Positions 32,130 to 40,829 of a stretch of DNA of 40,829 nt are shown here, in pieces. Below the pieces are notes generated by a model, which saw only the letters and a program-made list of their open reading frames with translations, made no database searches and was not told the DNA's origin. Each line of letters starts with the position of its first letter. Position 1 is the stretch's first letter. Source of the stretch: Lachnospiraceae bacterium (GTDB lineage Bacteria; Bacillota; Clostridia; Lachnospirales; Lachnospiraceae); the NCBI GenBank assembly GCA_024690265.1, contig JAILCW010000087.1, forward strand, positions 1 to 40,829. Reading direction: 5' to 3'. A program made the translations under genes and the position numbers.

Positions 32130-32645
32130 ATGCCGTTGACATCACATCGTAAGGATCCAATTTATCAAAAATACAAGTCCGGAGAGCAGAACCTATTTAC
32201 GCTGGTACTTTTGTTGGTAGCGGTGTTACTTGTTCTGTTTTTTTTGTTGCAATTCGTATTTGGCAGTTCCAGGGTAGAAGGACAGTCCATGGACCCTACC
32301 CTAGTGGACGGACAGACCATCTTTTTTACCAGAATTCATCCTTCCTACCGTGTGGGAGATATTGTCTGCATCAGCATGCCGAATGGCGACAATTACGTAA
32401 AACGTGTGGTGGCGGTTCCGGAAAATGTGGTAGAATTAAAGGATGGAACGCTCTATGTCAATGGAGAAGCACAGACTTCCTATGGTCACGGTTCGACGGC
32501 AGCCCAAGAGGCTAGCATTACCTATCCTTATACCGTAGAGAAGAATAAGTATTTTGTATTAGGAGATAATCGAGAACATTCCGTAGATTCTCGTAGTTTT
32601 GGTGCAGTATACCGAGGCCAGATTCTCGGACGAGTGATACATTGA
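32130..32645 (+). CDS. lepB: Signal peptidase I
   Basis: The 171-residue membrane protease removes signal peptides on the outer face of the membrane. A single N-terminal span (about 23-44) is followed by box B with catalytic Ser53 (VEGQSMDPTL), box D with general base Lys91 (NYVKRVVAVP) and box E GDNREHSVDSRSFG. Size matches Gram-positive SipS-type enzymes. The ATG at 32130 is preceded by GAGGGA at 7 nt; longer in-frame versions lack a ribosome-binding site and start before the promoter. It lies divergent to the filament operon, which it may serve, and 17 nt before the GH78-like gene. Confidence 0.92.
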   Translation: MPLTSHRKDPIYQKYKSGEQNLFTLVLLLVAVLLVLFFLLQFVFGSSRVEGQSMDPTLVDGQTIFFTRIHPSYRVGDIVCISMPNGDNYVKRVVAVPENVVELKDGTLYVNGEAQTSYGHGSTAAQEASITYPYTVEKNKYFVLGDNREHSVDSRSFGAVYRGQILGRVIH

Positions 32646-32662
32646 CCCTGCGGAGGGAATTT

Positions 32663-35278
32663 ATGAAGGCGATAGCACTAAGAACCGACAATCGAATAGA
32701 CCCTATGGGTATCGATAATACGCGACCGGTGTTTCGCTGGGCGTGTGAGGGCGGTATCTATCAGAAGTCTTATCAGGTCACGGTATGGGATGAGGACAAT
32801 GGCGATGCCTTGATCTTTGATTCCGGTTGTGTTGTGACCAGGGACTCTTTTTGTGCTTTTGAGGGGACGCTTCAGTCCTTACATCGTTATCGCTGGGTGG
32901 TTACGCTGACGGATGAGCAGGACCGACAGATGTCCTCGGATGCAGCTCATTTTGAAATGGGAATTTTGATGCCGACTGAGTGGAAGGCTCGCTGGATTTC
33001 CGGTGTGGGGACTTCAACCTTGGATCGACTTCCGGCAGATTATTATCGTGCTCATTTTTCGTTGCACGGCAAGGTGGTTCGTGCGCGGCTCTACGCGTCT
33101 GCCCTTGGCGTCTATTATGTTCGAATCAATGACAAACGTTTATCAGGAACTTTATCCCCCGGATTTACCAACTACAATAAGCGTGTATATTATCAGACCT
33201 ATGATATTTCCAAGTTCCTTTTAGATGAGAATGATTGGGAAATCGTGGTAGGTGATGGCTGGTACAAAGGCAAAATCGGTCGTCATAACAGCGAGGGATT
33301 CTTTGGTGGCCAAACCATGACCATTGGAGAAATTGTGCTGACCTATGAGGATGGCTCAAAGGAAATCCTGGGCACCGGTGCACATTTTGACTGGTGCAAT
33401 GATGGCCCAATTCGCTATAACGATATGAAGGATGGCCAGTTGTTTGATGCACGTATGATTCCTACTTATGGTATGAAGGCGATTGAACAGAAGCCGGATG
33501 TGGAATTGTATGCTCAGGTGGGGCCTATGGTTACGGAGCATGAGGCCTTTGCGCCTCAGATTACCCAGAGTAACCTCGAGAAAACCATTCTGGATTTTGG
33601 CCAGAATATGGCGGGATATATTCGCTTCCGTATTCGTGGGGAGTTTGGACAGGAAGTATCCTTCCGGATGTGCGAGACTCTGGATGAGAATGGCGACTAC
33701 AGTGACAGTACCTTTTCCTTTGAACAGCCCAATCACCAGAAGCTGGATTATATCTGCAGCGGTATTGAAGAAGATTATCAACCGGAGTTTTACTACTGCG
33801 GATTCCGTTATGTCGTGGTGGAAGGCTGGCGTGATATCAAGCCGGAGAATATTCGCGCCATTGCGGTGTACTCCGATTTGGATTATTCCGGGCTGTATTT
33901 TAACACCTCGGACAAGCGGTTGAATCAATGGTTCTATAACGCCAGATGGACCATGAAGAGCAATTTTGTCAGCGTGCCGACGGACAATGCGGCAGGCAGC
34001 AGAAGTGCTCGTACCGGTGATGCCTATGTATTTTTGGAGGCCGCCAGCTTATTGGCGGATACGGCTCCTTTTTACGATAAGTGGATGCGAGATATTGCAG
34101 ACGAACAGCGCAATGACGGTCGTATCAATAATTTCTGTCCGAATGATTGCAACCAGGAGGACCGTGAGGCAATTAACGGTGCCGTTGGATGGGCAGATGT
34201 GGCAGTAGCTATTTGCTATCGGATGTGGCAGGTATATGGTAATCCATGCCTAGCAGATAAGTATCGTGATGTTCTTCACCGTTGGAAAGATTATGTGGTA
34301 AAGTGCGGATTGGACAAGGCGATTTATCATTTGCCCAAGAATCACCCATTACAGCGCAAGGTCATGACCTGTTTGCTTCGCCCCTCACCATTCAATCAGT
34401 ATATTGTGGAATCCGGTATGCAGTGGGGTGAATGGTCCGATCCGGAGGGTGAGGATGCACTGGGTGAGGATGCAGTTGTGATTCGCCCAAGGCAGGAATT
34501 GAATGCGGCCATTACCACCAATTCCATGAATCAAATGGGTGAACTTATGGAAGAACTGGAAGAATACGATGATTCCGACGAATGTTATGAGGTGGCCTAT
34601 GGTGCCAGTAGGGCTTATCGTTACCATTATTTGAGTGAAAATCATCACCACATGGAACAGAAGCGTCAGGCGCCGCTGATTCGTGCGTTGAAGTATGGAT
34701 TGGCAGAGCAAGCTGCAGAACGTGCAATTATCGCCAGAGACCTAAATAACATGCTGTCAGAGAACCAGTATCGCGTTGGTACCGGCTTTTATTCAACGCC
34801 TTATGTATTGCAGGTTTTGGCAGAGTTTGGCTTTGAAGACACGGCTTACAAGGTCTTGTTGAATGATGCATCACCAGGCTGGATGCGGCAAATCTCTCAG
34901 GGAGCAACCACCGCCTGGGAACGGTTTGTGGGCTATGATGACATGGGCAAACCATTGAATCGTTCCATGAACCATTGTGGATCGGCAGCAGCTATCCTGT
35001 TTGCTATTGAGGATATTGCAGGAGTGCATGTGGTATCTCCCCAAATGTTTCGGATTGCTCCGATTCCAGGCGGACCTTTGGAATTCTGTGATTTGGAGTA
35101 TAACAGCCCTTATGGCATGGTGAAGGTTCATTGGGAAAAGACCGCCCATGGCTATGCCTTTGAATTTGAAATTCCATCCAACACAGAGGCAATGATTGAA
35201 CTATTGGATGGACAGCAATATCACGTGACTGCTGGGATACATAAGTATTCTTATGATTTGGATAAGAAACTCTACTAA
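32663..35278 (+). CDS. GH78 alpha-L-rhamnosidase-like protein with altered active-site motif
   Basis: The 871-residue protein has the GH78 layout: N-terminal beta domains (WKARWISG, YKGKIGRHNSEGFFGGQ), the Bac_rhamnosid region (LDFGQNMAGYIRFRI), an alpha/alpha-barrel catalytic domain and a C-terminal beta domain (GGPLEFCDLEYNSPYGMVKV). GATTAWERF and SMNHCGSA in the late barrel are typical. The stretch that normally reads TDCPQRxERxGWTGD is TDNAAGSRSARTGD (about 440-453), so the Glu usually taken as catalytic acid is not in its place. No signal peptide is seen, so it would act on imported oligosaccharides. GGAGGG precedes the ATG at 32663. Rhamnosidase activity is uncertain. Confidence 0.8.
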   Translation: MKAIALRTDNRIDPMGIDNTRPVFRWACEGGIYQKSYQVTVWDEDNGDALIFDSGCVVTRDSFCAFEGTLQSLHRYRWVVTLTDEQDRQMSSDAAHFEMGILMPTEWKARWISGVGTSTLDRLPADYYRAHFSLHGKVVRARLYASALGVYYVRINDKRLSGTLSPGFTNYNKRVYYQTYDISKFLLDENDWEIVVGDGWYKGKIGRHNSEGFFGGQTMTIGEIVLTYEDGSKEILGTGAHFDWCNDGPIRYNDMKDGQLFDARMIPTYGMKAIEQKPDVELYAQVGPMVTEHEAFAPQITQSNLEKTILDFGQNMAGYIRFRIRGEFGQEVSFRMCETLDENGDYSDSTFSFEQPNHQKLDYICSGIEEDYQPEFYYCGFRYVVVEGWRDIKPENIRAIAVYSDLDYSGLYFNTSDKRLNQWFYNARWTMKSNFVSVPTDNAAGSRSARTGDAYVFLEAASLLADTAPFYDKWMRDIADEQRNDGRINNFCPNDCNQEDREAINGAVGWADVAVAICYRMWQVYGNPCLADKYRDVLHRWKDYVVKCGLDKAIYHLPKNHPLQRKVMTCLLRPSPFNQYIVESGMQWGEWSDPEGEDALGEDAVVIRPRQELNAAITTNSMNQMGELMEELEEYDDSDECYEVAYGASRAYRYHYLSENHHHMEQKRQAPLIRALKYGLAEQAAERAIIARDLNNMLSENQYRVGTGFYSTPYVLQVLAEFGFEDTAYKVLLNDASPGWMRQISQGATTAWERFVGYDDMGKPLNRSMNHCGSAAAILFAIEDIAGVHVVSPQMFRIAPIPGGPLEFCDLEYNSPYGMVKVHWEKTAHGYAFEFEIPSNTEAMIELLDGQQYHVTAGIHKYSYDLDKKLY

Positions 35279-35325
35279 TTTTTTTCTTGCCAATCTCGGG
35301 AGACTTCCTTACAATTACATTCGTG

Positions 35326-35356
35326 GGGAGAATGATGAGTGCATTCTCCCTGTTTT
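35326..35356 (+). terminator. Weak terminator-like hairpin
   Basis: GGGAGAATG pairs with CATTCTCCC around a 7-nt loop and is followed by TGTTTT. It lies between the GH78-like gene and the acetyltransferase gene, so it may partly separate the two. Confidence 0.55.
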
Positions 35357-35389
35357 ACTATTTATTATTTATGTTGGAGGCGGACTTGC

Positions 35390-35881
35390 ATGGACTTGCG
35401 TAAGGCGATGGTCAATGATTTGCCGGAGATGTTGGATATTTATAATTATGAGGTTGAGAATACGAATGTAACCTTTACCTTGATTCCCATGAGCATGGAG
35501 GATGGTAAGCGCTGGTTGTTTGACCACAATATTCGTAATCATCCCATGATTGTTGCAGAAGAGGGCGGCGTGGTAATTGGCTATGGTAGTTTATCTGCTT
35601 ATCGCAGCCACGAAGCTTATGATTCTACGGTTGAGCTTAGTGTGTATGTTCATCGTGACCATCGTAAGGACGGCGTTGGACGCAAGATTATGGAAGAGTT
35701 GATTCGCCTTGCCAAGGCAGATGACAAGACTCATGCCATTGTTTCTGTGATTACCGCAGACAACGAAGTGAGTATCCGGCTTCACGAGAAACTGGGATTT
35801 TCCTGCAGTGGTACCTTGCATGAATGTGGGCTCAAGTTTGGAAAGTATCACAGTGTTGTGAACTATGAGATGATTGTTTAA
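35390..35881 (+). CDS. GNAT acetyltransferase, phosphinothricin-acetyltransferase-like
   Basis: The 163-residue product is a GCN5-related N-acetyltransferase. VYVHRDHRKDGVGRKIMEEL carries the acetyl-CoA-binding R/Q-x-x-G-x-G/A element, and ITADNEVSIRLHEKLGF is the C-terminal motif B. ELSVYVH and the early YNYEVENTNVTF resemble the PAT/bar branch, which acetylates small amines. TTGGAGG lies 9 nt before the ATG at 35390; an in-frame extension upstream runs through the hairpin at 35326. The true acceptor is unknown. Confidence 0.85.
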   Translation: MDLRKAMVNDLPEMLDIYNYEVENTNVTFTLIPMSMEDGKRWLFDHNIRNHPMIVAEEGGVVIGYGSLSAYRSHEAYDSTVELSVYVHRDHRKDGVGRKIMEELIRLAKADDKTHAIVSVITADNEVSIRLHEKLGFSCSGTLHECGLKFGKYHSVVNYEMIV

Positions 35882-35899
35882 AATTGGTGAAAATGTTGA

Positions 35900-35935
35900 A
35901 AACCCCGACGAAACTGTTTCGTCGGGGTTTCTTTA
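35900..35935 (+). terminator. Terminator of the acetyltransferase gene
   Basis: A 13-bp stem AAACCCCGACGAA with TTCGTCGGGGTTT closes on ACTGT and is followed by CTTTAT. Confidence 0.85.
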
Positions 35936-35985
35936 TGTACGAATTGCACGAATACAATTTATGGGTTTTGTATATTTTAAAATAC

Positions 35986-36003
35986 ATGATAATTTTTTAA
36001 CAA
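35986..36003. promoter_or_regulatory. Possible Rex redox-repressor site
   Basis: ATGATAA-TTTT-TTAACAA matches the Rex consensus TTGTTAA-N4-TTAACAA at 12 of 14 defined positions, with a perfect right half. It lies 7 bp upstream of the pflB -35 box. Rex senses NADH/NAD and often controls fermentation genes in Firmicutes. The surroundings are AT-rich, which raises the chance of a fortuitous match. Confidence 0.4.
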
Positions 36004-36010
36004 AATGACG

Positions 36011-36040
36011 TTGACACCTATTGGGATTGTCACGTATACT
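36011..36040 (+). promoter_or_regulatory. pflB promoter
   Basis: A consensus TTGACA (36011-36016), an 18-bp spacer and TATACT (36035-36040) give a leader of about 55 nt with a small GTTAG/CTAAC hairpin (36053-36068). Confidence 0.7.
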
Positions 36041-36100
36041 ATTTGACGTAGAGTTAGATTAGGCTAACGTATATTGTATACCAATTTTTAGGAGGATATT

Positions 36101-38368
36101 ATGTCTAGAGAAGAATGGCGTGGATTTGAGAACGGACATTGGAATGACGATGTCAACGTTCGCGACTTTATCCAGAGAAACTACACCCAGTATGACGGTA
36201 ATGAGGACTTCTTAGTTGGACCTACTGAGGCTACTGACAAGCTTTGGGGTGAATTACAGAAATTGCAGGCTGCAGAGCGTGCGAACAAGGGTGTCCTTGA
36301 TATGGAGACTGAGATTGTTTCCAGCATCACTGCTTATGGCCCTGGATATATCAACGAAGAGATGAAGGATCTTGAGAAGGTAGTTGGTCTTCAGACTGAT
36401 AAGCCTCTGAAGAGAGCATTCATGCCATTCGGTGGAATTAAGATGGCTGAGGAGGCTTGCACCACTTATGGTTACACTCCAAATCCTCGTTTCCACGAGA
36501 TTTTTACTAAATATCACAAGACTCACAATCAGGCAGTATTCGATGCTTATACTCCTGAGATGAGAGCTGCTCGTCACAGCCACATCGTAACTGGTCTTCC
36601 AGATACTTATGGTCGTGGACGTATCGTCGGCGATTATCGTCGTGTTGCTTTGTATGGTATTGACTTCTTGATCGAGAAGAAGGAAGAGGACAAGGCTAAC
36701 TGTGGATGTGGCGTTATGACTGACGCTGTTATCCGTCAGCGTGAGGAGATTTCTGAGCAGATTCGTGCACTTCGTGCAATGAAGGAAATGGCTGAGATCT
36801 ATGGTTTCGATATTTCCAAGCCTGCTAAGAACGCTCGTGAGGCTGTTCAGTGGTTATACTTCGGTTACCTTGCAGCTATCAAGTCCCAGAACGGTGCGGC
36901 TATGTCCGTAGGACGTATCTCCACTTTCTTGGATATCTATATTGAGAGAGATATGAAGGAAGGTACTTTGACTGAGTCTGAGGCTCAGGAGCTTATTGAT
37001 CATATGGTTATGAAGTTCCGTATGGTTAAGTTCGCTCGTATTCCTTCTTACAACGAGCTCTTCACCGGTGATCCGGTATGGGCTACTTTGGAAGTTGCTG
37101 GTCTTGGTATGGACGGACGTCACATGGTTACCAAGAACGATTATCGTTTCTTACATACCTTGGAGAACATGGGACCATCTCCAGAGCCGAACCTTACTGT
37201 ACTTTACACCAGCCAGTTGCCTGAGAACTTCAAGCTTTACGCTTCCAAGATCTCTGTTACAACAAGCTCTATTCAGTACGAGAACGATGATGTTATGCGT
37301 CCAATCTGGGGCGATGACTACAGCATCTGCTGCTGTGTATCCGCTACACAGACCGGTAAGGAGATGCAGTTCTTCGGTGCTCGTGCAAACCTTGCTAAGT
37401 GCTTGCTTTATGCAATCAACGGTGGTAAGGATGAGAAGTTTATGACTAAGGACGGCAAGCACATGCAGGTTGGTCCTGAATATGCACCAATCACCGGTGA
37501 TGTTCTTGACTTCGATGAAGTTATGCATAAGTATGACATGATGTTAGATTGGTTAGCAGGTTTGTATGTTAATATCTTGAACCTCATCCACTACATGCAT
37601 GATAAGTATTACTATGAGGCTGCTGAGTTAGCATTGATCGATACTGACGTACGTCGTACCTTCGCTACCGGTATTGCTGGTTTCTCTCACGTAGTAGATT
37701 CTCTTTGTGCTATCAAGTACGCTAAGGTTTCTGTAGTTCGTGATGAGGAAGGTGTTGCTGTTGATTACAAGATCGACGGAGACTTCCCTAAGTATGGTAA
37801 TGATGATGAGCGTGCGGATGAGATCGCTGTTTGGTTGCTTAAGACCTTCATGAGCAAGATTGAGAAGTACGATACCTATCGTGATTCCGAGCCTACAACC
37901 TCTATCCTTACTATTACTTCTAACGTTGTTTACGGTAAGGCTACTGGTGCACTTCCTGACGGACGTGAGGCTTACAAGCCATTCGCTCCTGGTGCAAACC
38001 CAGCTTACGGCGCAGAGAAGAACGGACTGCTTGCTTCCTTGAACTCTGTAGCTAAGCTTCCTTACGAGTATGCATTAGATGGTATTTCTAATACTCAGAC
38101 CATCAACCCAGGTGCTCTTGGACATGATGATGACGAGCGCAAGGCTAACCTTGCTAACGTTCTTGATGGATACTTCGATCGTGGAGCTCATCACTTGAAC
38201 GTTAACGTATTCGGTGTTGAGAAGTTGAAGGACGCTATGGAGCATCCTGAGAAGCCTGAGTACGCTAACTTCACTATCCGTGTATCCGGATATGCTGTTA
38301 AGTTCATCGACTTGACTCGCGAGCAGCAGTTAGACGTTATTAACCGTACCTGCCACGAGAGAATGTAA
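36101..38368 (+). CDS. pflB: Pyruvate formate-lyase (formate C-acetyltransferase)
   Basis: The 755-residue glycyl-radical enzyme converts pyruvate and CoA to acetyl-CoA and formate, the main anaerobic pyruvate route. The radical Gly730 lies in [12 protein letters not shown], 25 residues from the C-terminus as in Escherichia coli PflB. The active-site cysteines are C411 and C412 in ICCCVSATQ; the residue before them is also Cys, where E. coli has Ala. Length is typical. Codon choice is strongly biased, as expected of an abundant protein. TAGGAGG precedes the ATG. It is followed 111 nt later by its activating enzyme, with a terminator between. Confidence 0.97.
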   Translation: MSREEWRGFENGHWNDDVNVRDFIQRNYTQYDGNEDFLVGPTEATDKLWGELQKLQAAERANKGVLDMETEIVSSITAYGPGYINEEMKDLEKVVGLQTDKPLKRAFMPFGGIKMAEEACTTYGYTPNPRFHEIFTKYHKTHNQAVFDAYTPEMRAARHSHIVTGLPDTYGRGRIVGDYRRVALYGIDFLIEKKEEDKANCGCGVMTDAVIRQREEISEQIRALRAMKEMAEIYGFDISKPAKNAREAVQWLYFGYLAAIKSQNGAAMSVGRISTFLDIYIERDMKEGTLTESEAQELIDHMVMKFRMVKFARIPSYNELFTGDPVWATLEVAGLGMDGRHMVTKNDYRFLHTLENMGPSPEPNLTVLYTSQLPENFKLYASKISVTTSSIQYENDDVMRPIWGDDYSICCCVSATQTGKEMQFFGARANLAKCLLYAINGGKDEKFMTKDGKHMQVGPEYAPITGDVLDFDEVMHKYDMMLDWLAGLYVNILNLIHYMHDKYYYEAAELALIDTDVRRTFATGIAGFSHVVDSLCAIKYAKVSVVRDEEGVAVDYKIDGDFPKYGNDDERADEIAVWLLKTFMSKIEKYDTYRDSEPTTSILTITSNVVYGKATGALPDGREAYKPFAPGANPAYGAEKNGLLASLNSVAKLPYEYALDGISNTQTINPGALGHDDDERKANLANVLDGYFDRGAHHLNVNVFGVEKLKDAMEHPEKPEYANFTIRVSGYAVKFIDLTREQQLDVINRTCHERM

Positions 38369-38404
38369 TTCGATTTTTTCAAGCTACGAATATACTTTTC
38401 ATAG

Positions 38405-38433
38405 AAGGTCGGGGTTTTATACCCCGACCTTTT
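38405..38433 (+). terminator. pflB terminator
   Basis: A perfect 10-bp stem AAGGTCGGGG with CCCCGACCTT runs into TTTT. A TATAAT at 38438-38443 just downstream probably belongs to a separate pflA promoter with a poor -35. Confidence 0.85.
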
Positions 38434-38479
38434 CTACTATAATGATGTTGTTTCTATTGATTTGAGAATGGAGATTTTT

Positions 38480-39205
38480 ATGATCAAAGGATATATTCAT
38501 TCCACAGAGAGTTTTGGTTCTGTTGACGGCCCTGGCGTTCGTTTTCTTATCTTTTTAAAGGGATGCGATATGCGCTGTAAGTATTGCCACAACCCGGATA
38601 CCTGGGAGAAGAATTGCGGCGAAGAGATGACAGCGGATGAGCTGCTTGAGAAGGCTCTGCGTTACAAGTCCTACTGGCGCAAGGAAGGCGGCATTACCGT
38701 TAGCGGCGGCGAGGCACTGCTTCAGATTGATTTCTTGATTGAATTGTTTGAGAAAGCCAAGGAGAGAGGCATTAACACTTGCCTGGATACCTGCGCACAG
38801 CCGTTTACCAGAGAGGGTGAATTCTTCGAGAAGTTTGAACGTTTGATGAAGAGTACGGACCTGGTTTTGTTGGATATCAAACATATCGATTCTGCAGAGC
38901 ACAAAGAGTTAACGGGCCATGGTAATGAGAATATCCTGGACTGTGCCCGTTACTTGGATGAGATTGGCAAGCCAGTCTGGATTCGCCACGTGTTGGTTCC
39001 GGGTATTACGGATAACGATGACTATTTGAAGCAGACCCGTGCTTTTATCGATACATTATCCAACGTACAGAAGGTAGAAGTGTTGCCTTATCACACGTTG
39101 GGAACCTTTAAGTATGAAGAGATGGGCATTCCTTATCGCTTGGAAGGCGTGGAGCCGCCAAGTGCCGAGCGAATTGCCAATGCAAAAGAGATTTTAACAA
39201 AATAG
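38480..39205 (+). CDS. pflA: Pyruvate formate-lyase activating enzyme
   Basis: The 241-residue radical-SAM enzyme installs the glycyl radical on PflB. The CxxxCxxC cluster is C29, C33, C36 (GCDMRCKYCHNP), preceded by the family motif STESFGSVDGPG and followed by GGITVSGGEALLQ and LLDIKH. The ATG at 38480 follows GGAG at 6 nt; two upstream in-frame starts lack a site. Placement after pflB with its own -10 box allows low-level expression compared with pflB. Confidence 0.95.
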   Translation: MIKGYIHSTESFGSVDGPGVRFLIFLKGCDMRCKYCHNPDTWEKNCGEEMTADELLEKALRYKSYWRKEGGITVSGGEALLQIDFLIELFEKAKERGINTCLDTCAQPFTREGEFFEKFERLMKSTDLVLLDIKHIDSAEHKELTGHGNENILDCARYLDEIGKPVWIRHVLVPGITDNDDYLKQTRAFIDTLSNVQKVEVLPYHTLGTFKYEEMGIPYRLEGVEPPSAERIANAKEILTK

Positions 39206-39234
39206 CAATTGTACGGATTAAAGGGGGACATTGG

Positions 39235-39999
39235 ATGCATCATAAGATTGCATTAATCACCGGCGCCAGTTCCGGTATGGGTCGTGAATGCGTGTTACAG
39301 ATTGCTGCTAAGTATCCGGAGCTGGAAGAACTCTGGGTCATTGCCCGCAGAGCGGATCGTTTAGAGGCTCTGGAGGAGATGGTTGGTAACATGGTTGTGC
39401 GTGCATTACCCTTGGACTTAACCCAAAAGAAGGATCTCCAAAAGTTGGAAAAACAACTGGCGGAGGAACAGCCGGATGTTTGCATTGCGGTGATTGCTGC
39501 AGGCCGCGGTAATTATGGCAATTTTGCGGACCTGGACTTTGAGGATATTCGTACCATGGTGCGCCTCAACGATGAGAGTTATGCGTTGACGACGCATCTG
39601 GTATTGCCTTACCTGTCACAGGGGAGTCAGTTGATTCTGTTTGCCAGTTCGGCGGCGTTTTTGCCACAGCCCGGGTTTGGAGTTTATGCGGCCAGCAAGT
39701 CCTTTGCACTGTCTTTGGCACGGACGCTGCACTATGAGCTTCGCTGCCAGGGGATTCATGTGACGGCGGTTTGCCCGGGACCGGTTCGGACGGAGTTTTT
39801 TGACATTGCCTGCGAGGGGATGGAAAGGCCGGCCTACAAGGACCGCTTTATGGTGGAGGCTCGCGATGTTGTGGCGCTGGCGCTCAAAGATGCCGCTCGC
39901 AACAAGCAGTTGTCAATCTACTCGGCGGCCATGAAAGGGCTTTACTTTGCTAGCAAAGTGATACCACATAGGTGGATACTCAGTTTTATGTGTCGCTAA
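39235..39999 (+). CDS. Short-chain dehydrogenase/reductase
   Basis: The 254-residue classical SDR has TGASSGMG near residue 9, an NAG-equivalent IAAGRG, the catalytic Ser in FASSAAF and the active site YAASK. A C-terminal extension (AMKGLYFASKVIPHRWILSF) is hydrophobic and could touch the membrane. The sequence is closer to general DltE-like or YqjQ-like oxidoreductases than to the dehydrogenase at 23473. GGGGG precedes the ATG. It starts 29 nt after pflA and may share its transcript. The substrate is unknown. Confidence 0.82.
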   Translation: MHHKIALITGASSGMGRECVLQIAAKYPELEELWVIARRADRLEALEEMVGNMVVRALPLDLTQKKDLQKLEKQLAEEQPDVCIAVIAAGRGNYGNFADLDFEDIRTMVRLNDESYALTTHLVLPYLSQGSQLILFASSAAFLPQPGFGVYAASKSFALSLARTLHYELRCQGIHVTAVCPGPVRTEFFDIACEGMERPAYKDRFMVEARDVVALALKDAARNKQLSIYSAAMKGLYFASKVIPHRWILSFMCR

Positions 40000-40021
40000 C
40001 TTAGGGCGCGCCTGCGATCCC

Positions 40022-40072
40022 GTCAACATTTTTCCCGCGTGCGTAGAAGGCACGCTACAGAAAAACGTTGAC
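40022..40072. repeat. Large imperfect inverted repeat upstream of the GH31 gene
   Basis: GTCAACaTTTTT (40022-40033) pairs with AAAAAcGTTGAC (40061-40072), and within it GCGTGC (40037-40042) pairs with GCACGC (40050-40055). The right arm contains the TTGACA (40068-40073) that could be the -35 box of the next gene. It may be an operator, or a transcript hairpin of the preceding gene. Confidence 0.55.
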
Positions 40073-40118
40073 ACGTTCTCGGCGCGAGAAATTATGGAAC
40101 AATAAAGGGGAATTGGAA

Positions 40119-40829
40119 ATGAAGAGATATGTTTTTGGACAGCCTATTGATACGGAAGCGGTGCTTAGCAAGCCACAGGCAGAGGTGGGGGACATTGTAG
40201 GAATTAGTGTCCTTGAGGACGAGCGCTTTCCATTGAGTTTTGGTTTGGACCTAAGTGACGAGGATATCGTCTATGGTTTGGGTGAGAATGTCCGTGGCAT
40301 CAACAAGCGCGGTTGGATTTATACCAGCAAGAATGCGGATGATCCGGTGCATGATGAAGGCAAGCACAGTTTATATGCCTCGCATAACTTTATTTTGTTG
40401 AGTGGCGAGAAACATGTGGGCTTCTTCTTTGACACACCGGGGGAAGTGATTTTTGATATTGGTTACAGTCACTATGACAAGTTGGTGGTTTCCTTGGTGG
40501 ATCCGGATGTTGAGGTTTACGTTATCGAGGGTGATAGTGACTTAGATGTGATTCACGAGTTTCGTAAGCTCATTGGTAAGAGTTAGTGTGCTCCGAAGTG
40601 GGCCTTTGGCTATGGCCAGTGTCGTTGGAGTTATATGACTTCCGATGAAGTGCGTGATGTGGTTCGCAAGCATCGCGAGGCTGGTATTCCGCTGGATATG
40701 TTATATCTGGATATCGACTACATGGATGCTTACAAGGACTTCACCCTGAATCCGCAGACCTTCGCAGATTTTGATCAGTTGGTGTCGGAGATGAAGGCCC
40801 AGAAGATTCATCTGGTTCCAATCATTGAT
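40119..40829 (+). pseudogene. GH31 alpha-glucosidase-like gene with in-frame TAG, truncated by the window edge
   Basis: From the ATG at 40119 (AAAGGGG upstream) the first 155 residues match the N-terminal beta domain of GH31 glycosidases (VYGLGENVRGINKRG, HNFILLSGEKHVGFFFD). A TAG at 40584-40586 stops the frame. The same frame then continues without another stop to the window end, and resumes at once with PKWAFGYGQCRWSYMTS, IPLDMLYLDIDYMDAYKDFT and IHLVPIID, the typical start of the GH31 catalytic barrel. The two halves are therefore one gene with a nonsense codon. TAG is a normal stop for several genes here, so recoding across the genome is unlikely. A sequencing error is possible. Confidence 0.75.

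Noticed and set aside
40584-40586. TAG read as an amino acid because the organism recodes amber codons
   Set aside because: Several intact genes here (LacI, ligase-like, PH-domain, dehydrogenase at 23473, pflA) end in TAG at the expected length.
1-40829. CRISPR arrays, tRNA or rRNA genes, insertion sequences and phage genes
   Set aside because: No regularly spaced repeats, no cloverleaf-like or rRNA sequence, and no transposase or integrase motif was seen on either strand.

Overview
The window looks like chromosome from an anaerobic, low-to-mid-GC Firmicute of the Lachnospiraceae/Clostridia type. The evidence is a pyruvate formate-lyase with its activase, a xylulokinase paired with a fucose-isomerase-like (XylA-II type) sugar isomerase, secreted DUF4214 and DUF6273 domain proteins, a PucR regulator, and strong Gram-positive style ribosome-binding sites. 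I see no tRNA, rRNA, CRISPR array, transposase or phage gene. The family assignments come from reading motifs and were not checked by database search.

Layout. 1-2.8 kb: the end of a membrane acyltransferase fused to a DUF6273 domain, then a secreted protein with four DUF4214 repeats. 2.8-7.2 kb: a LacI repressor divergent from xylB and a XylA-II-like isomerase, with two GTGCACGTGCAC palindromes between them. 7.3-11.6 kb: a chemoreceptor, a DUF1275 membrane protein whose -10 box suggests a leaderless mRNA, and an O-antigen-ligase-like membrane protein with TPR-like repeats. 11.7-18.6 kb: a five-gene run that looks like one operon for signal transduction: a membrane-anchored FecR/InlB-repeat surface protein, an MBL-fold hydrolase, a GAF-HD-GYP protein, a CHASE2 class III adenylate cyclase and a bacterial PH-domain protein. 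18.7-20 kb: a DAHP synthase with a long hairpin in its leader. 20-24.3 kb: a PucR regulator divergent from an Old-Yellow-Enzyme-type reductase and a short-chain dehydrogenase.

24.4-31.9 kb: ten tightly packed minus-strand genes forming one apparent operon. It starts with a LytTR response regulator, a degenerate GGDEF membrane protein and a membrane protein with an ECF-sigma region-2-like N-terminus. It continues with a transglutaminase-like lipoprotein, a PilC/GspF membrane platform protein, four short single-span pilin-like proteins and a PilT-type ATPase. It looks like a reduced type IV filament or secretion machine carrying its own regulators. 32-36 kb: signal peptidase I, a GH78-like enzyme whose catalytic-acid motif is changed, and a GNAT acetyltransferase. 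36-39.2 kb: pflB and pflA, with a possible Rex site upstream. 39.2-40.8 kb: a short-chain dehydrogenase and a GH31 glycosidase interrupted by an in-frame TAG that runs off the window.

The genes fit a fermentative carbohydrate user: plant-sugar uptake and hydrolysis (xylose operon, GH78, GH31) feeding mixed-acid fermentation (PFL), with surface sensing and appendage functions. The two best candidates for undescribed systems are the FecR/MBL/HD-GYP/CHASE2-cyclase operon and the regulated filament operon with its sigma-like membrane protein.
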